DNA of 64,000 bases from Pezicula radicicola. Lineage: Eukaryota; Ascomycota; Leotiomycetes; Helotiales; Dermateaceae. The position numbers were made by a program, and so were the translations under genes. The DNA is taken from positions 1,010,898-1,074,897 of the forward strand of contig PDUO01000002.1 of NCBI GenBank assembly GCA_003008705.1, in the 5' to 3' direction. Positions 1 to 12,092 of the stretch are shown here, piece by piece (positions within the stretch are counted from its first letter, which is position 1; the number at the start of each line of letters is the position of its first letter). The notes below the pieces were generated by a model. The model saw only the letters and a program-made list of their open reading frames with translations, was not told where the DNA came from and ran no database searches.

Positions 1-1255
1 CGGAGCCACCGCTAGTTAGGATTCCAAAGTCTTTTCCTTTCTTGACTCCGAGCCTAATAGCTTCCTTTGGATTAAATTTCCCACGCTGTGGGTGGTTCTT
101 GACAATATAAGAAACTGAGCTTCGTGACGGAGAAGTAGACGGAAGTGCTTCGATCATTGCTGCTGGCCACGGATTTCGTATAAGTACCTCTATATCGGGT
201 GTATTCAGAGACTGGTCGTAAGCTGGCCCATTGTATTTCTCTATGTGACCTTCTGAATTTCGGACGAAAAGAGTTGCAGGAAATGAGACCTCAGATAATT
301 TCTTGGTGACCAGTGTATCCAAGCGCCATGTAGAATTGAACATGGAAGATAAAACTGCTTTTCGCATTTGATCTTCACGATCTTCTTGATCCTCATGAGA
401 CTCTTCGGCCTCAACGGGTAGAATCTGTTGCGAAAACTCGTCGTGGCTCCTCTTCCTTGGACTCATAGGTGGCGTTTCGGGTTCAATAGCCATTGCCCAC
501 ACTTTAATATTTGAATCACTCCACGTTGGCTCCCAGTTGTTTCTTCCTTTCACCTCTCGCTCTGACCGTATCTCATGCGTGTTGACGGGCATGCCCTTCC
601 GGAACACAAATCTCCTTGCTGTGCACAGCAGGTGGGTCAAATTCTTCCCCCCATGTATGTTCAAGAAGTCTTTTTCTACCTCCCCATCCTTATCCAATTT
701 TCCCTGTTTTGCCAGTTTTGACTTGCGCATCCTCTCTGATTCTGCCCTCGCTGCGCTAGTTTGATCCGCAAGCGTCAAAATCATTCCCAGGAGGCCGCCT
801 GCAGTTCCCCATCCTATGGGACCCGTCAAGAACAAGTCTTCCACATTACGAAGGCCCACCTTTCTCTGTACGCATACCCTCTGTGTGCCTTCTGCAATGT
901 TCCCGAACAGATATCTCTTGTTGTCGAAGTGTAGGACAAGTGTTGTGCCAGGCGTGTCAGCCGTAGGCGTAGTGATGATCTGCACCCAATTCCTCATTTT
1001 CTTTCTAAATTCGACGTCCGTTTGGGTCGTATTTGGAGGGATGGAGTTGATATTGTCGGCCTTCTTCGGTTCAAAGACAATAAGATACGGTTTCTGTATC
1101 CCCACAAGATTCGGCCCAGGAAACAGTCGATTGAAAGGCTGATTCGTACTTTTAGGTAGGCGTTTGCTCACGTATGGACTGTAAGAATGGGCTCTTTGAG
1201 CTACTTGACGTCTGAATTGGGGGGCCACATGTTTGAGAGATCGTACTTGCAGCAT
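1..1255 (-). CDS. trz1: tRNase Z, long form (tRNA 3'-end endonuclease), N-terminal part
   Basis: This is a metallo-beta-lactamase-family endonuclease that removes the 3' trailer from precursor tRNAs in nucleus and mitochondria. The reading frame is open without a stop from the ATG at 1255 to the left edge, so the C-terminal catalytic half lies outside the window. The visible 418 residues carry the long-form N-terminal domain: HFDNKRYLFGNIAEGTQR, then LRNVEDLFLTGP and GGLLGMILTLAD, and near the edge a GVKKGKDFGILTSGGS block. Each matches the substrate-binding half of ELAC2/Trz1 proteins. The first 35 residues (MLQVRSLKHVAPQFRRQV and on) are rich in Arg and lack acids, as in a mitochondrial presequence. 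No intron is needed in this part. The family assignment is firm; dual targeting is inferred. Confidence 0.9.
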   Translation of the reverse strand, partial: MLQVRSLKHVAPQFRRQVAQRAHSYSPYVSKRLPKSTNQPFNRLFPGPNLVGIQKPYLIVFEPKKADNINSIPPNTTQTDVEFRKKMRNWVQIITTPTADTPGTTLVLHFDNKRYLFGNIAEGTQRVCVQRKVGLRNVEDLFLTGPIGWGTAGGLLGMILTLADQTSAARAESERMRKSKLAKQGKLDKDGEVEKDFLNIHGGKNLTHLLCTARRFVFRKGMPVNTHEIRSEREVKGRNNWEPTWSDSNIKVWAMAIEPETPPMSPRKRSHDEFSQQILPVEAEESHEDQEDREDQMRKAVLSSMFNSTWRLDTLVTKKLSEVSFPATLFVRNSEGHIEKYNGPAYDQSLNTPDIEVLIRNPWPAAMIEALPSTSPSRSSVSYIVKNHPQRGKFNPKEAIRLGVKKGKDFGILTSGGS

Positions 1256-2169
1256 CAGAAGAGAGGAGTCATTCCGGCGAATATGTTTTCGATGCGGTAG
1301 CGCTCCAAGAATATTTTAGTTTTAGATCTGCAAGGCTGACAGGTACTCGTACTGTAGCGTTGATTCACCACCGAGCCTTGCGCTGCGACAGAGCGCAAAG
1401 AGCGAGAGAAGAAGAACTGAGGTTTGAGTTACAGTACTCAGTTCAACTTACCTAATAGACAAATAAAATAATTCAGATAGATTCTCAATCCCGGCCTTGC
1501 TCCTTTTAAGGAATATTAAGTTGCAAGTGAAAACGCACACTGTACTTCGTAAATCAGGTGGGATCTGTTGATGGGAATATCCCAAGAGTGGTGGAGAAAT
1601 CATTTTAGTGCCGCTTTGTCTAGACAGCCTTGCATCGAAATTAAAGCAGCATCTAAAAGGAATTGGTCATGCTGCCGTGACAAGTAAACTTGGGACTTTT
1701 CTTGGAATCTCTTGCCGTGCTGAAATACAATGTGTGACACATGACGGCAAAGAGCCATGCTATCCACTAGCTAAGCACTTGTCTGCAGGGCTCGCGGTTG
1801 TTACTAGTGCTTGTTGTATGTTTGCTTGGCAGTGGAATTAATTATCTTCTAGCCCTTCTGAGGACTGCTGCCAACTGACTAAATTCACATCTCCTGGATG
1901 TGTCCCGCTTTGATTTCCCACAGCAAAGGTGTCACCAGTAGGCTGCTCAGACGGGATCTTGACTGGTTTTTGACCCATCAATTCCGCTAAGAACAACGAC
2001 TATCTAAGTACGGCTTGATACAAAACCCGTGAAACCTAAAACTTAATTACCATTGCTCCTGGCCCTGAACCACCATACATGCATACATGTGGTGCAAGAG
2101 TAAGAATGCCCCCCTGCCTAACCGCCGAATACGCCGTCATCCATAGTTCGTCACATGTTATGTTGCTTC
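1256..2169. other. Intergenic, 0.9 kb
   Basis: This is the promoter side of the tRNase Z gene and the downstream side of the kinase gene. A 77-residue open frame on the + strand (1608-1841) resembles nothing I know and lies in non-coding-looking sequence. I see no RNA gene or repeat. Confidence 0.6.
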
Positions 2170-4514
2170 TTAATGATGGTACCCGTTCCTGGCGGGTGCC
2201 GGAGGGTTTGTCTGGTTCTCCTGAGACTGCAACCTTTGTAGTCTGATCTTAGCTGCCTCAGTGCCATCATCTGGTGCTGCAGCCTCCTTGAACCACGGAT
2301 GTTGAAGAGCTTGTTTGGCAGTAATACGTTGCGCTGGGTCATAAACAAAGATCTTCCGCAATAGATCCAGGAAGTTTCTGCAGAATTTGTTGTTGCCTTC
2401 ACCTGGAATTATTTCCTTCTCAAGTCATTAGTATAATGCATTTTGGGTTCATTATTGCTGCGGACGTACTTCTAATGGTTTCATAGCTTTCACAAATCGC
2501 CTCGAAGCTCTTGTGGTGTCTGGCGTCGGGTAGTCGAGCTTTAATCTTTTGAAAAATCTGGAGCTATGTTAGTTCGTTCAGTACTCCAGATGCTCTCGGA
2601 ACTGCAACTTACTTGGACGCTGGATTGCCACCACTCCTTGTAGCCATTTTGTTGACTTGCTGGATAAGGTGGGTATCGATTTTGCCACCACAGACATTCT
2701 CCATCATCGCAAGGTGCTCCAGATTGTCGTGAGTCTGGAACAAAGCATCTCCAGTAAAGAATTCCACAAGTATACAGCCTATACTCCAGATATCGCATGG
2801 AAATGACCAACCAAGACCAAGAATGATCTCAGGAGCGCGGTAATGACGAGTTGATACAACCGAAGAGTGATACTCATCTTGGAAGGTTGCAGAGCCAAAG
2901 TCGATCAGCCGAATCTCTGTATCGAGAAGTACCCGACGTTGAGCAGCTTGCCGGCTGACTGTATTTGAAGAGGAGGGTATTCTGCGACTGTAGGTGAAGG
3001 CCTGGTATTGACTATCGCAAAGGAGGATATTTTCCGGCTTAAGATCGGTGTGGATGAGATTTAAATCGTGTAGAACTATAAGAGTTAGCTAGTAGATTCA
3101 GATTTCTGCAGTATGAACTTACAAGCTACGCTGGTGAACAGTTGCCTGGCAAAGTTCTGGATTTGGCTATTCGGGAAAGGTACAAATGTATTGGCCTTCA
3201 GAAAGTCGAACACACTCTGCCCAAGAAGGTCCATTACAATGCATATATGGCCCCTGTAGTCGAAGCAGTCGCGCAGGTGTATACATCTATTCCGGTTTTC
3301 GTGGTCGTTGGCTTTTAGCGTTGACAGAACACGAAGTTCTATTCGTGAAGCATCACGGTATTTCTGAACAGACCGAATGATCTTGATAGCAACGGCCTTG
3401 TTTCTCTTTTTGTCTTGAGCCTGAACGACTTTCCCGAAGGTTCCTTGTCCAAGGAGTTTGACTACTTCATCTGTTTCAACTCATCAGTCGTAGGCCATAA
3501 AATCCAATATTGCTAAAACTCACATCTGTCTGTCAAATCGGTGTCTGGAATCACTATATAATGGCCATCATCATCGTCGACTTTCTGGTTTTTAGTATAT
3601 GAATTCTAAAACGCCCGTCAGCATTGGTTTGCAGTGTAAAGAATGGCAATTTGACTCACATCGTGCACTACTTTGACGTTAACATCTGGTGCCTTTATTG
3701 GTGGCCTTGGTGGAGGCTTGTAGTTTGTGAAAGCATCACCGTTCTCTTCTAGTTCTCTCCGCTTTGCTTCGTTCGCCAGTTGCTGTCGAGTTATCGTCCT
3801 CTTCCTCTTCTGCCCTGCTTGTATATCTGCCGCCTCGTATCCATTACCGTTTGAAGAATGCGACCCTAAAGAAGTAGCCGCAGTGGTATGTATTGCTGAG
3901 GTTGTACGATCCGTTGATATCGTGGAAGCAGAACCAGAGTTATTGTATGCTGGACTCACGCCATGCGAAGGTGAGTGATTGAGTTGATACACAGGGTCAT
4001 ACATCTGCCCCGCGTCATCGCGTTTTCTCTTCTTGGCGACAGGTTGTCGGGCAGCATTCCCGGCAACTGGTCGTGGTGGACCATTTGATATGACTGATGC
4101 TGATAACTCTGGGGTTGGGGAATCTTCAATCACGATGATCTCCTTGGGGAGGCCATTCTTGTAGAACTTATGCCAGTCAGGCTCTCTCGGCTCCTTGGAC
4201 CGTTGCCTCTTCTTGGGATTCTGCTTTGGTGTAGAGTTTGAGGCGGGCATGGCCTCAGATTTGGGCTCGTTTCTTGCAGAAGGAGTCGTGTTCTGGGGTG
4301 TAGGTTCGGCAATAGCGATGCCGTTTGAAATTGTATTGTTACTCGAGGGATTCGGAAAGTTGTATGATCCTCCCAGCCGGCTCACGCCGTTCAAGAGGGT
4401 ATTGCTTGCTCGATATCCGCCGCCGTTCGATTGATAGTTTTGGTGATGAGAGTAGCCGTAGTCGGGATGGTATGGTGGTGGTAGAGTTGAGGGTAATGTG
4501 GAGGGTGTCGACAT
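2170..4514 (-). CDS. lkh1: LAMMER-type dual-specificity protein kinase (CLK/Lkh1/Kns1 family)
   Basis: Six exons on the minus strand: 4514-3660, 3605-3524, 3470-3123, 3075-2613, 2557-2470 and 2415-2170, giving 693 residues with every phase closing. The N-terminal 280 residues are low-complexity (Pro/Ser/Asn-rich with basic KKRKR patches that could be nuclear signals). The kinase domain follows: glycine loop [11 protein letters not shown], catalytic loop HTDLKPEN (about 437-444), DFG at 487-489, and the family signature [12 protein letters not shown] starting near residue 548. The end has the HPWFKE block typical of the last kinase subdomain. LAMMER kinases phosphorylate SR-type splicing factors and affect growth, stress responses and flocculation in fungi. 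The ATG at 4514 is chosen because the two codons further upstream that keep the frame open include only a GTG. All introns are 47-55 nt. Confidence 0.95.
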
Positions 4515-6486
4515 CGCTCGCACGCTGAGGATGAAGGCTCGCAGACACCAGGGCTCAGATTATGAGGCCCTGCGGGTTGATTGTGAATAAGCCCCAGGCA
4601 GGCCTCGAAATACGATCTCCTGCGTGCAGCATCAATTCTGCTGCAATTAAGGGCGATCCAAACTGTTGGATAGACACGAAGAGGCTGCAGGATCGTTCTT
4701 GTTTCCGACCGCGAATGATGATGGGGTGGGAGGTGTCTGTTTTTAAGGCTAGACTCGGATCATCCTAGTGCGATTGTATGGTGGTGTAGGTTTTTTAGAC
4801 AGGAGCGTCGACAACAGCAATGACGAGCGCGAGGGTATAAGATAATGGACATGAACGTGTCTTGCAGTGAGTTGTTGAGGTGCTGGTTCTGCCTTGCCTC
4901 TGTTCAGTGGTGCCTCTGTTCAGTGGAATCGCACTGGAACCAAAAGTCTCGCTTCGCGCTTCTCCTCTCTCCTCTCTCCGGGACCGTATCGCCTCATGGG
5001 CATGGTCTAAGAGCCTAATAATCCACAGCACCGAGAAGCACCAATTATGAACATCTACGTGATGCAAGTCTCCTCCAAACAAGAGCTGCCGATCCAACTG
5101 GACCAACCCTGAATAATCACCGTTTCTTCACACTTTTGCGCGGGTCCATAGTGGCATAGTCCAACCGTTGCTAGCATCGATATCATATGCATTCACTCTA
5201 GCAACCGTGATATAGCTCCCCCTCCTTAATACCTCACTCATCATCCGCGGCCAGATTAAACATAAGCTCATAAGCAGTAAAAGTGACAGCACAAACTCTT
5301 TGCACAATTAAATTATTAGACGACCCAAGACCTCTCCGCGTGCAAGTCTGACACGAACCTCTCGGTGCTTTCCGCGCCTCCCACTCTTTATCATTTGAAT
5401 CACTTACCGACGTAAGCCTGTACGCATTCTCATTTTCAACCTGGACAGACTACTTCGTAAATTCAAAAGGTCCACAGCAAGCATACGACAAGTTATTCCT
5501 CACAACAGACCATGTACTCGCTCGTCTGCTTGAATTGTCTGCAGTTGGTATCATGACACCGATTTCATGAGACTCCGCGATGTTTCTGATAAGGTGGTGC
5601 GCCAGGTGGCAATTTCGCCATCATAGGTAATGGAACGAGGGGAAGTATCTAGATCACCCCAGATCAAGGACCAACCCGCTGCCGAAGTTCAGGAACTTTA
5701 CGGAGTAAAAACAACCCGATGCTGTAATTTTAGAGGTTTTTTTTCCATGAAAAGATAATTCAAGTAGTACAAGAGGTGTGATCGTCAAATAGCTGCAAAT
5801 CTTTCATGCCTTTTGTAGGTACTATAGGGGATGCAACCCACGTGATTGACTTTACAGTGTGCTTATTTGAATAGATAGGTTTGGAGAACTGGAAACTATA
5901 CGAAGGCACTGTATTGAAAATAGTTTAAAGATCTCTTTAACCTTTAGAATTATCACTTATCTTGTGAGAATCCCTTACAAGTTTTTAGTACCTAGGTTGT
6001 GAAACGTGCATCTACGTAGTTCAGTGAGTTTATCCAAGTCAAGTCAATTAACCCAAGTCAAAGTTACGGAGTAGGTGGTTACTCAAGCCAAGCCAAGTTA
6101 GTACTCAAGTCAACTGAATTGCTTGGTTGCTAAATTTGCTAGAACAAGACATAATCTGAATAGCAGAGAGGGAGGTTTTCAGACTGTTTGCCCTTCTGTT
6201 ACATCTCAATAAATCCCTACTTGAAAGAAAATGGAACTTTTACGAAGCAATCAATACGGTAGTCTGTTGTAACAGTGTAACCATTGAAGAGACTACGCAT
6301 TGGCATTAGAAGTGGTTCCTAGGTCTTATTGCCTTTGGCGCAATGGGTATTTTTAAACCGCAAACTCCATGAGATGCGAGAAAGACGACATCCACTCAAA
6401 AAGAGAATATGGCAAGAGCACATCCGATTTGTCTTCGCTGCCATTGCTGGAAGCCAATATTCTTCAGGTCTTCTCTCATTTCATCG
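4515..6486. other. Intergenic, 2 kb, with dispersed-repeat material
   Basis: No supported gene. Open frames at 4562-4768 and 4795-5106 have no family resemblance. Around 6030-6130 there is a cluster of imperfect ACTCAAGTCAACTGAATTGC-like words, a member of the dispersed 18-bp repeat described in the findings. The 5730-5950 stretch is AT-rich. Confidence 0.6.
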
Positions 6487-7748
6487 TTATATTCCTCTGT
6501 TAAAGACAACCTTCCCATCTGCACCTCCCTTGCCCCAAAACTCTTCCTCCAGGCTTGATGCATCAACACTCTGGCGCTGAGGAAAAGCAGCGAGAGCCAA
6601 TGGCAGAGCAAACATGCTTGTTGCAAAGATTAGACCAATGTTGATTGGCAATGTCATTCTTGGATTCTTCTTAAGCCATTCAGTCTTCTGAAGTCTGACC
6701 AAGATCAGAGGTGGGAGAACCATGATTGGAGAACTGTTCAAGACCCGGCTCACAGCAGTCTCACCAACGGCCAATGTGGCTGCTTTCTTACTCTTCCCCA
6801 GAGATTCAACCGATGATTCAGACTTTCCTTCTGCAGCCAGAGCAGCTTTGTCCGACTCCCCCAGAACCGGATATACATCAATTCCCTGTCTGATCTCCTC
6901 TCCTCGCATCAAGAACACATTCAAAGCACCAGCACTTGCAACCGCCGCGAAAGGCACCAGGCGTGTGAGGATAATCTTAGTAGCAGGGCTTACACGCTTC
7001 AATCGCGGGACAAGAGCATTGAGACCCAGAGCAACCGAGCAGGAGGCACCAACAGCGAGGAAGTAGGACTGTGTGATTTTAGACACAGACAAGGGGGTGG
7101 ACTTGTTGGCATTGGCATTGTTGATAGCCACATTCAAAGACTGGTTGGTAATTTGCCAGAGGAGTGTGCCAGTCGTCTATGGAAACATTAGCAACTGCAA
7201 ATACTGACATATGGAAAAGACTTACTCCTAGTCCTGGAGTAAGCATTCCAGCGGTGACAACCAAGTTTGATAGCACAAAACAGGACATGCGGAAGGGTAG
7301 AAGAACTGGTTCTCCAGTATCTAGCCACAGATACTTATCAGCATTATCCCGACAAACAATAAGTATATAGAATAACCACATACCTGGATGTAGAGTCGAG
7401 TCTACAACTTTCTTTGCCTTCCAAAGCTCCCCGTTCATTTCACCAATCTTTCCTTGCTTGTACCCCGCAATCAAGCTCTTCGCATGCTCCAGCCCATCTT
7501 TACCAACGAGGAGGGTCCTAAACTCGAAAATATTAGCAATTGTTATAAATTTGACATTGTGCAAAACCAGAGCGCGCCAAAGAATAGAACAAATAGAAGA
7601 TGTGATGCACACTTTTTGGTGAAGTTGACAAAGGGTCCTCTCACCTGGGATCAGAAATATTAGCTGCATGACGTACACGTCCCCAGTATGTGCTGAGGTC
7701 GTATTGTGACGCCGGCAACTCTCGATTTCCTGGGAGTGAGGCCGACAT
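6487..7748 (-). CDS. fsf1: Sideroflexin (mitochondrial inner-membrane amino-acid carrier)
   Basis: Four exons: 7748-7645, 7517-7384, 7320-7226 and 7176-6487, giving 340 residues, close to the 320-340 usual for the family. The N-terminus MSASLPGNRELPASQYDLST with TYWGRVRHAANISDPRTLLV is the conserved sideroflexin start. Later blocks are LHPDTGEPVLLPFRMSCFV, LTPGLGTTGTLLWQITNQS and NYANANK-like INNANANKS, followed by four to five hydrophobic segments in the last exon. Animal SFXN1 imports serine into mitochondria for one-carbon metabolism; yeast Fsf1 is the fungal relative, with transport substrate less certain. The ATG at 7748 fits the family N-terminus exactly. The gene stands alone, with about 1.3 kb between its start and the next gene upstream. 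Confidence 0.93.
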
Positions 7749-9062
7749 TATTGCAGGAACTCAGGGAAAACGAAACTGCGCCAAGAAACTTGGGGATAGG
7801 AATTGAGCTCGTCAGAGAGAGTGAATTGTGACCAGATGGGGGACTGAACCGCCTTCTGGCTCCTCTGCAATATCAAGCACCTCTGCGGGAGGGGTGTTAT
7901 TTGCAGAGGGAGCGGAACAGAGCGGTGAAGGCTTGAGGTTACAGAACTCTCAAATTATCGCGAGCTTCACAAACAAAACATTCAATTCTGGGTCCGTTCC
8001 GTTCTCGGACCACGCTGCTATCGCGGCTCGCTTCTTTCTTATCTTTAGAGCGGCCGCCACCACATTTCCTCTTAGGTACAGTACAAGTTGGTGGTACCTT
8101 ACAGCGCATCAATAGCTCACTTGTGTTTCAATACATCACAAGAAGTGTGTTGGCAAGCATCCACAAAGAGATTCGGCCTATGCCAGCTCTTACGTCCCTG
8201 CGCAAGGTGCAAAACATCTAATCTGGTATGTCATGTTCATGTAACCTCTTCGCTGAGCTTGGTTTTCGGTAAGCGTGGTCCACTATATTTATCGTTACCG
8301 TAAGAAAAGTTACTTTGAAGGAGATGGTTTTGATTAGGGCTGTATTAACATATAAAAGATGGTTCATTCGGATCAAGCGGGTTACTGTTACTCAAAAGTC
8401 AAGCTTGACCTGGAGAGTTATTATTCATATCAAGGTTAGCGTACTCAAATCAAGTAGATAGGTAGTCAATATGCCTATTAGAACACGCTCACCGATAGTT
8501 CAAGCTGAATCTTCCCAGGTTCGTAACCCCTAAGCAGCAAAGCTGCCTCAAATTTTTATTTTTATTTTTTTGCATCCTATTCCTTTTAGTGGCGTACTTT
8601 TGTCTGTTTTTTTTTTTGCGAGTCGTACATACTGTAGGTAGACTCGTGAGCTGACCCGGAAAATACTTTGTTAATGTGACTTTAGCCGACAAGCCAGTTC
8701 TTCACTAGGACTCGCAATACCACAGTAATAGGAGAATGTTGGCCCCAAAAAAGACAAAGGGGGAAATGTGCTATAACTCTTCTCCTCTGCCTTAGGCAAG
8801 GGAGGAATATGTGTAAGCCCAACTAATAAGAAGTAGGTGAAGTAAGGTACGATACAGTAAGTACCTAAAGAATAGTGAATCCGAAGTATTACCGGCGCAG
8901 GTTAACGAATCATTTATCTCCGAAGCTGCTTCCTCGTCGCTCTTTCTGTCACATACCCCACGTACCTACTCTAGTCCTAGAAACGTCTATCGTCAAAGCA
9001 CGCCAGTTACGACGGGAGGCAGGCGCATATTTACTAGTCGTCTCAAGGGTGTTTGGTTCAAG
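7749..9062. other. Intergenic, 1.3 kb, divergent promoter region
   Basis: This lies between the sideroflexin start (minus) and the AIM3-like start (plus), so it should hold both promoters. A CAAGTCAAG-type repeat patch is seen near 8390-8460 and poly-T/poly-A runs near 8555-8620. Open frames here show no family match. Confidence 0.55.
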
Positions 9063-10455
9063 ATGTCCGGCTTGAAGGATATAGCCAAAGGCGGATGGCA
9101 TCCCAAGGGTAAAGATGGAAAATCGAAGGAGAGCTGGCGGGGAGACTTTAAGTAAGGACAATCTACCTAGCTCTTTAACTTCCGCTAATGATCTGCAGAG
9201 GCATCAATCAAGTTGTTAGTCAATTCCTATTCCCGAAAGCTTTCCTTTCTAACAATTACAGGCAGGATGGATGGGCAAAGGAAAAGGTCCGAACGGCTCT
9301 TCATCTGGGGAAGAGCACATAGCTCGCCCAATATCGAGTCTAAAGGACCCTTCTGCTTTTGGTCCACCCCCGAAGAATGTTAATTATCACGGCGGAGCTG
9401 CATTACCGAACCAAATCACACCAGATCGACGAGGTTTGGGCGCACCACTTTCGACGGAGGAGATAGTAGCAAAACAAAAGGCGAAGGAAGCTGAAGAGCA
9501 AGCCATCCGGGAAGCAGAAGAAGAAGCAGCACGTAAACCAAGCGGCCCATATCGGCCTGATACAACTGGGTTATCCACCGCACATCTCCCTCCACCACCT
9601 GGGCGTAGAGACGGAGCAGATGGTAGAACCCCAACGCCAGGAGAAAAGCCAAAGCCTCCTGGTTTGCCTCCACGATTGCCTCCTCGACAGAATTCAAACC
9701 CATCTGCAGCCACTCCCCCTCCACCTCCTACATATAGTGCTGCAACAGCTAAACCAGCTCACAAAGGAATTCTCAACCAAGGGTCTTTGAATAGATTAGG
9801 CGCTGCGGGGATATCAGTACCAGGCTTTGGTATTGGGGGGAGTGGTGGAAAGCAGGTGCTACCTCCACCTGCTCCATCTTCTAGAGGTTCCAATGCGAGT
9901 CCCGGACCACCGCCTTCGAATTCTCAGATTAATGAACTCCAATCCCGTTTCTCACGTCTTGCTCCGTCATCCTCTCCAAAGCCAGATGGTCCCAGCCAGG
10001 GCACAACATTTGCACAAAAGCAAGCAGCACTCAAGACGGCCGCGTCCTTTAGAAATGACCCTTCGTCCGTTTCCCTTTCTGATGCACGTGCTGCCGCGAG
10101 CACAGCGAACAATTTCCGAGAGCGGCATGGGGAACAAGTGAAGTCAGGCTATCAGTCAGCAAACAAACTCAATAACAAATATGGCATTGCAGACAAAATT
10201 GGCTCTTACGGCGGAATTACTACAGCACAAACACATACAGCACCCCAGTCTGAAGAACGCGTCTCAAGTCCCGGTATTGGTATGAGGGACAATACTGCTG
10301 AGGGTTCAACGGTCAGTGGAGGGCTAAAGAAGAAACCACCGCCACCACCGCCTGCTAAAAAAGCAAACTTAACAAGTGCTGGAGCGGCCAACGGAGGAGC
10401 ACCGCCACCAATTCCATTGGCGAGCAAGCCAAAACCTCCAGTAAGTGGCTATTAG
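9063..10455 (+). CDS. aim3: AIM3-like proline-rich actin-patch protein
   Basis: Three exons: 9063-9151, a 16-nt micro-exon at 9199-9214, and 9262-10455, giving 432 residues. The start MSGLKDIAKGGWHPKGKDGK and the joined block SWRGDFKGINQVAGWMGKGK only read through if the micro-exon is used, which supports the model. The next block is ARPISSLKDPSAFGPPPKN. The rest is disordered: a charged coiled segment (KQKAKEAEEQAIREAEEEAA), many polyproline stretches that could bind SH3 domains (PPPPPP near the C-terminus), and a conserved middle segment of the QAALKTAASFRNDP type. From memory this matches ascomycete proteins annotated as Altered Inheritance of Mitochondria 3, which in yeast binds Rvs167 at cortical actin patches. 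The end is the TAG at 10453-10455; a GTAAGT eight codons earlier could hide one more exon. Confidence 0.75.
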
Positions 10456-11127
10456 GTTGATAAATTATACTTGAATTATTTTGATCTATCTACTTTTTGG
10501 TCCGTTCGGAGCGTCTTCCTACATGCATATAACCTTTGATCACTTTCGTTGGTTTTTTTAGTCCTGCGCCTGCATCCAGATACCCTATGATCACCTCGGC
10601 CATTTTAATGTGGAAAGGCATCAGATCCGGGGGAAACAAGTAGTAGCCTGCTACTAAAGATGATTGCTTTCTCTTGGCCATAGACTTAATTAGTGACTGG
10701 TGTAAGAGTCCCGGACCTGTCATTGGTCTATAATCTGCTTCACAGCCCAAGATATTTCGGGAAACCATTTTCCCAGTTGTCTTAAACACTCAAGTGAGTC
10801 ATCTCAAGTCAAATGAGTTGCTCTGGTCCTACATGAGTGTCGGTTTAGTCACTTAGGGTTACGTGACATTGTCGAATTTCACAGAAGTTGTTGTGTTTTA
10901 TATAGTAAGCAACGACGCAAGTGCTTCATAATTTCACCTTTGGTCTAGAACATTGATCATGATTCAAAGTCGTTCTGAATCATTCCAAGGATGAGAAGTA
11001 CATATGTCCAGATTGCCTACAACAAAGACTTGAATCGTAAACACAAACAGTTTTATGTATAACTGCAACTGCGTGCATATCAGATTGGTGTCTCGATATC
11101 AACCTGAAATTTCAGCGTCTATTCATC
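10456..11127. other. Intergenic, 0.7 kb
   Basis: Promoter region of the next gene. A 99-codon minus frame (10490-10789) has no recognisable motif. A short CACTCAAGTGAGTCATCTCA patch near 10790-10830 belongs to the dispersed repeat family. Confidence 0.5.
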
Positions 11128-12092
11128 ATGCCGTCAAAATCTCGTCATCATAAACGGCATCAGTCTTATAGTCAGCGTCTTTTCAATCATGTGTATGCAC
11201 TAATTGCGCAGCCCAGCAGGCCATCGAGTTCTCATGAGCAGAAAGATTTGGACTTAGATCTCGGATCAGAATGGTTCGCAAAAGGGATTTGGCCACCTCC
11301 ATCCATCAGCCGTCTGCCCTCGAAATTCAACCACACGAAACAAGAAGGCTGGTCATCCTCAGGAGCCAGAAAAACACACTTCCTCGACGGGGCATTTCGT
11401 GATTACAATACGCTAGCAACTACAAACATACATCTTGAGTGGGATGCTAGTTACCCCAAGGGTGTCAAGGCAAAGCAGAGACATACTCCTCCCCCGCGAA
11501 AGCTGAGAAGAGATAAACTTGAAACATACCGAGAAAGGTAAGCTCTTATCAGGTAACGCACTTGTATAAATGGCCTAACGCGAACAGTTATTCCGACGCA
11601 GTAGCAGATTGGTGCACATCAAAAAAGGGCACCAAAGTAGGTGACGGTGAATGCTGGACGCTGGCAAATGAAGCGCTGAAGGCTGTTGCAGCGACACGTT
11701 CGTCCAAGGGCCAGGAACCATGCATGGCCTCCCAGCTTCTGGTTCATGGTTACCTCATCTACTCCTACCTACCAGCCAAATCACCGTATCCCGAACCCCG
11801 AGGCGGAGTGCTCGAGGCAGGTGTAGCAAGAGGTGACATCATACAGTTTCTCAAAACACATTTTAAAGCCAAGAACGGCAGGGGTGAGAGTTGGGCTGGC
11901 ATGCCTGATCATACTTCTGTTGTTCAAAGTGTGGAGCCGGATGGTGTGTTGCGGGTCCTGGAGCAGAACAATGGCGGTGTGAAGATCGTTGGGGATGGCA
12001 GGTATGATATGAGTGAGTTAGTAGAAGGAGAGGTGAGGATCTTCAGGGCTGTGGGGGAGAGTTGGGTGGGGAAGCTAGATGCGAAGTGGTGA
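11128..12092 (+). CDS. BBC1/AIM3-type cysteine-proteinase-fold domain protein
   Basis: Two exons, 11128-11537 and 11588-12092, 304 residues. The first 130 residues are basic and look unstructured. The second exon encodes a compact domain: GTKVGDGECWTLANEAL (Cys-Trp pair), LVHGYLIYSYLP, VARGDIIQF, GMPDHTSVV, VLEQNN and VEGEVRIFRAV. This order of a Cys near the start, then an Asp-His, then Glu-Gln-Asn resembles the papain-like fold at the C-terminus of fungal Bbc1/Aim3 proteins and, more distantly, CHAP/NlpC amidases. The Cys in GECW and the His in PDHT are the candidate catalytic or relic residues. Enzyme activity is not shown by the sequence. The gene directly follows an AIM3-like gene on the same strand. 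Confidence 0.65.

Noticed and set aside
10490..10789. 99-codon minus frame after the AIM3-like gene
   Set aside because: No recognisable motif and no conserved-looking block.
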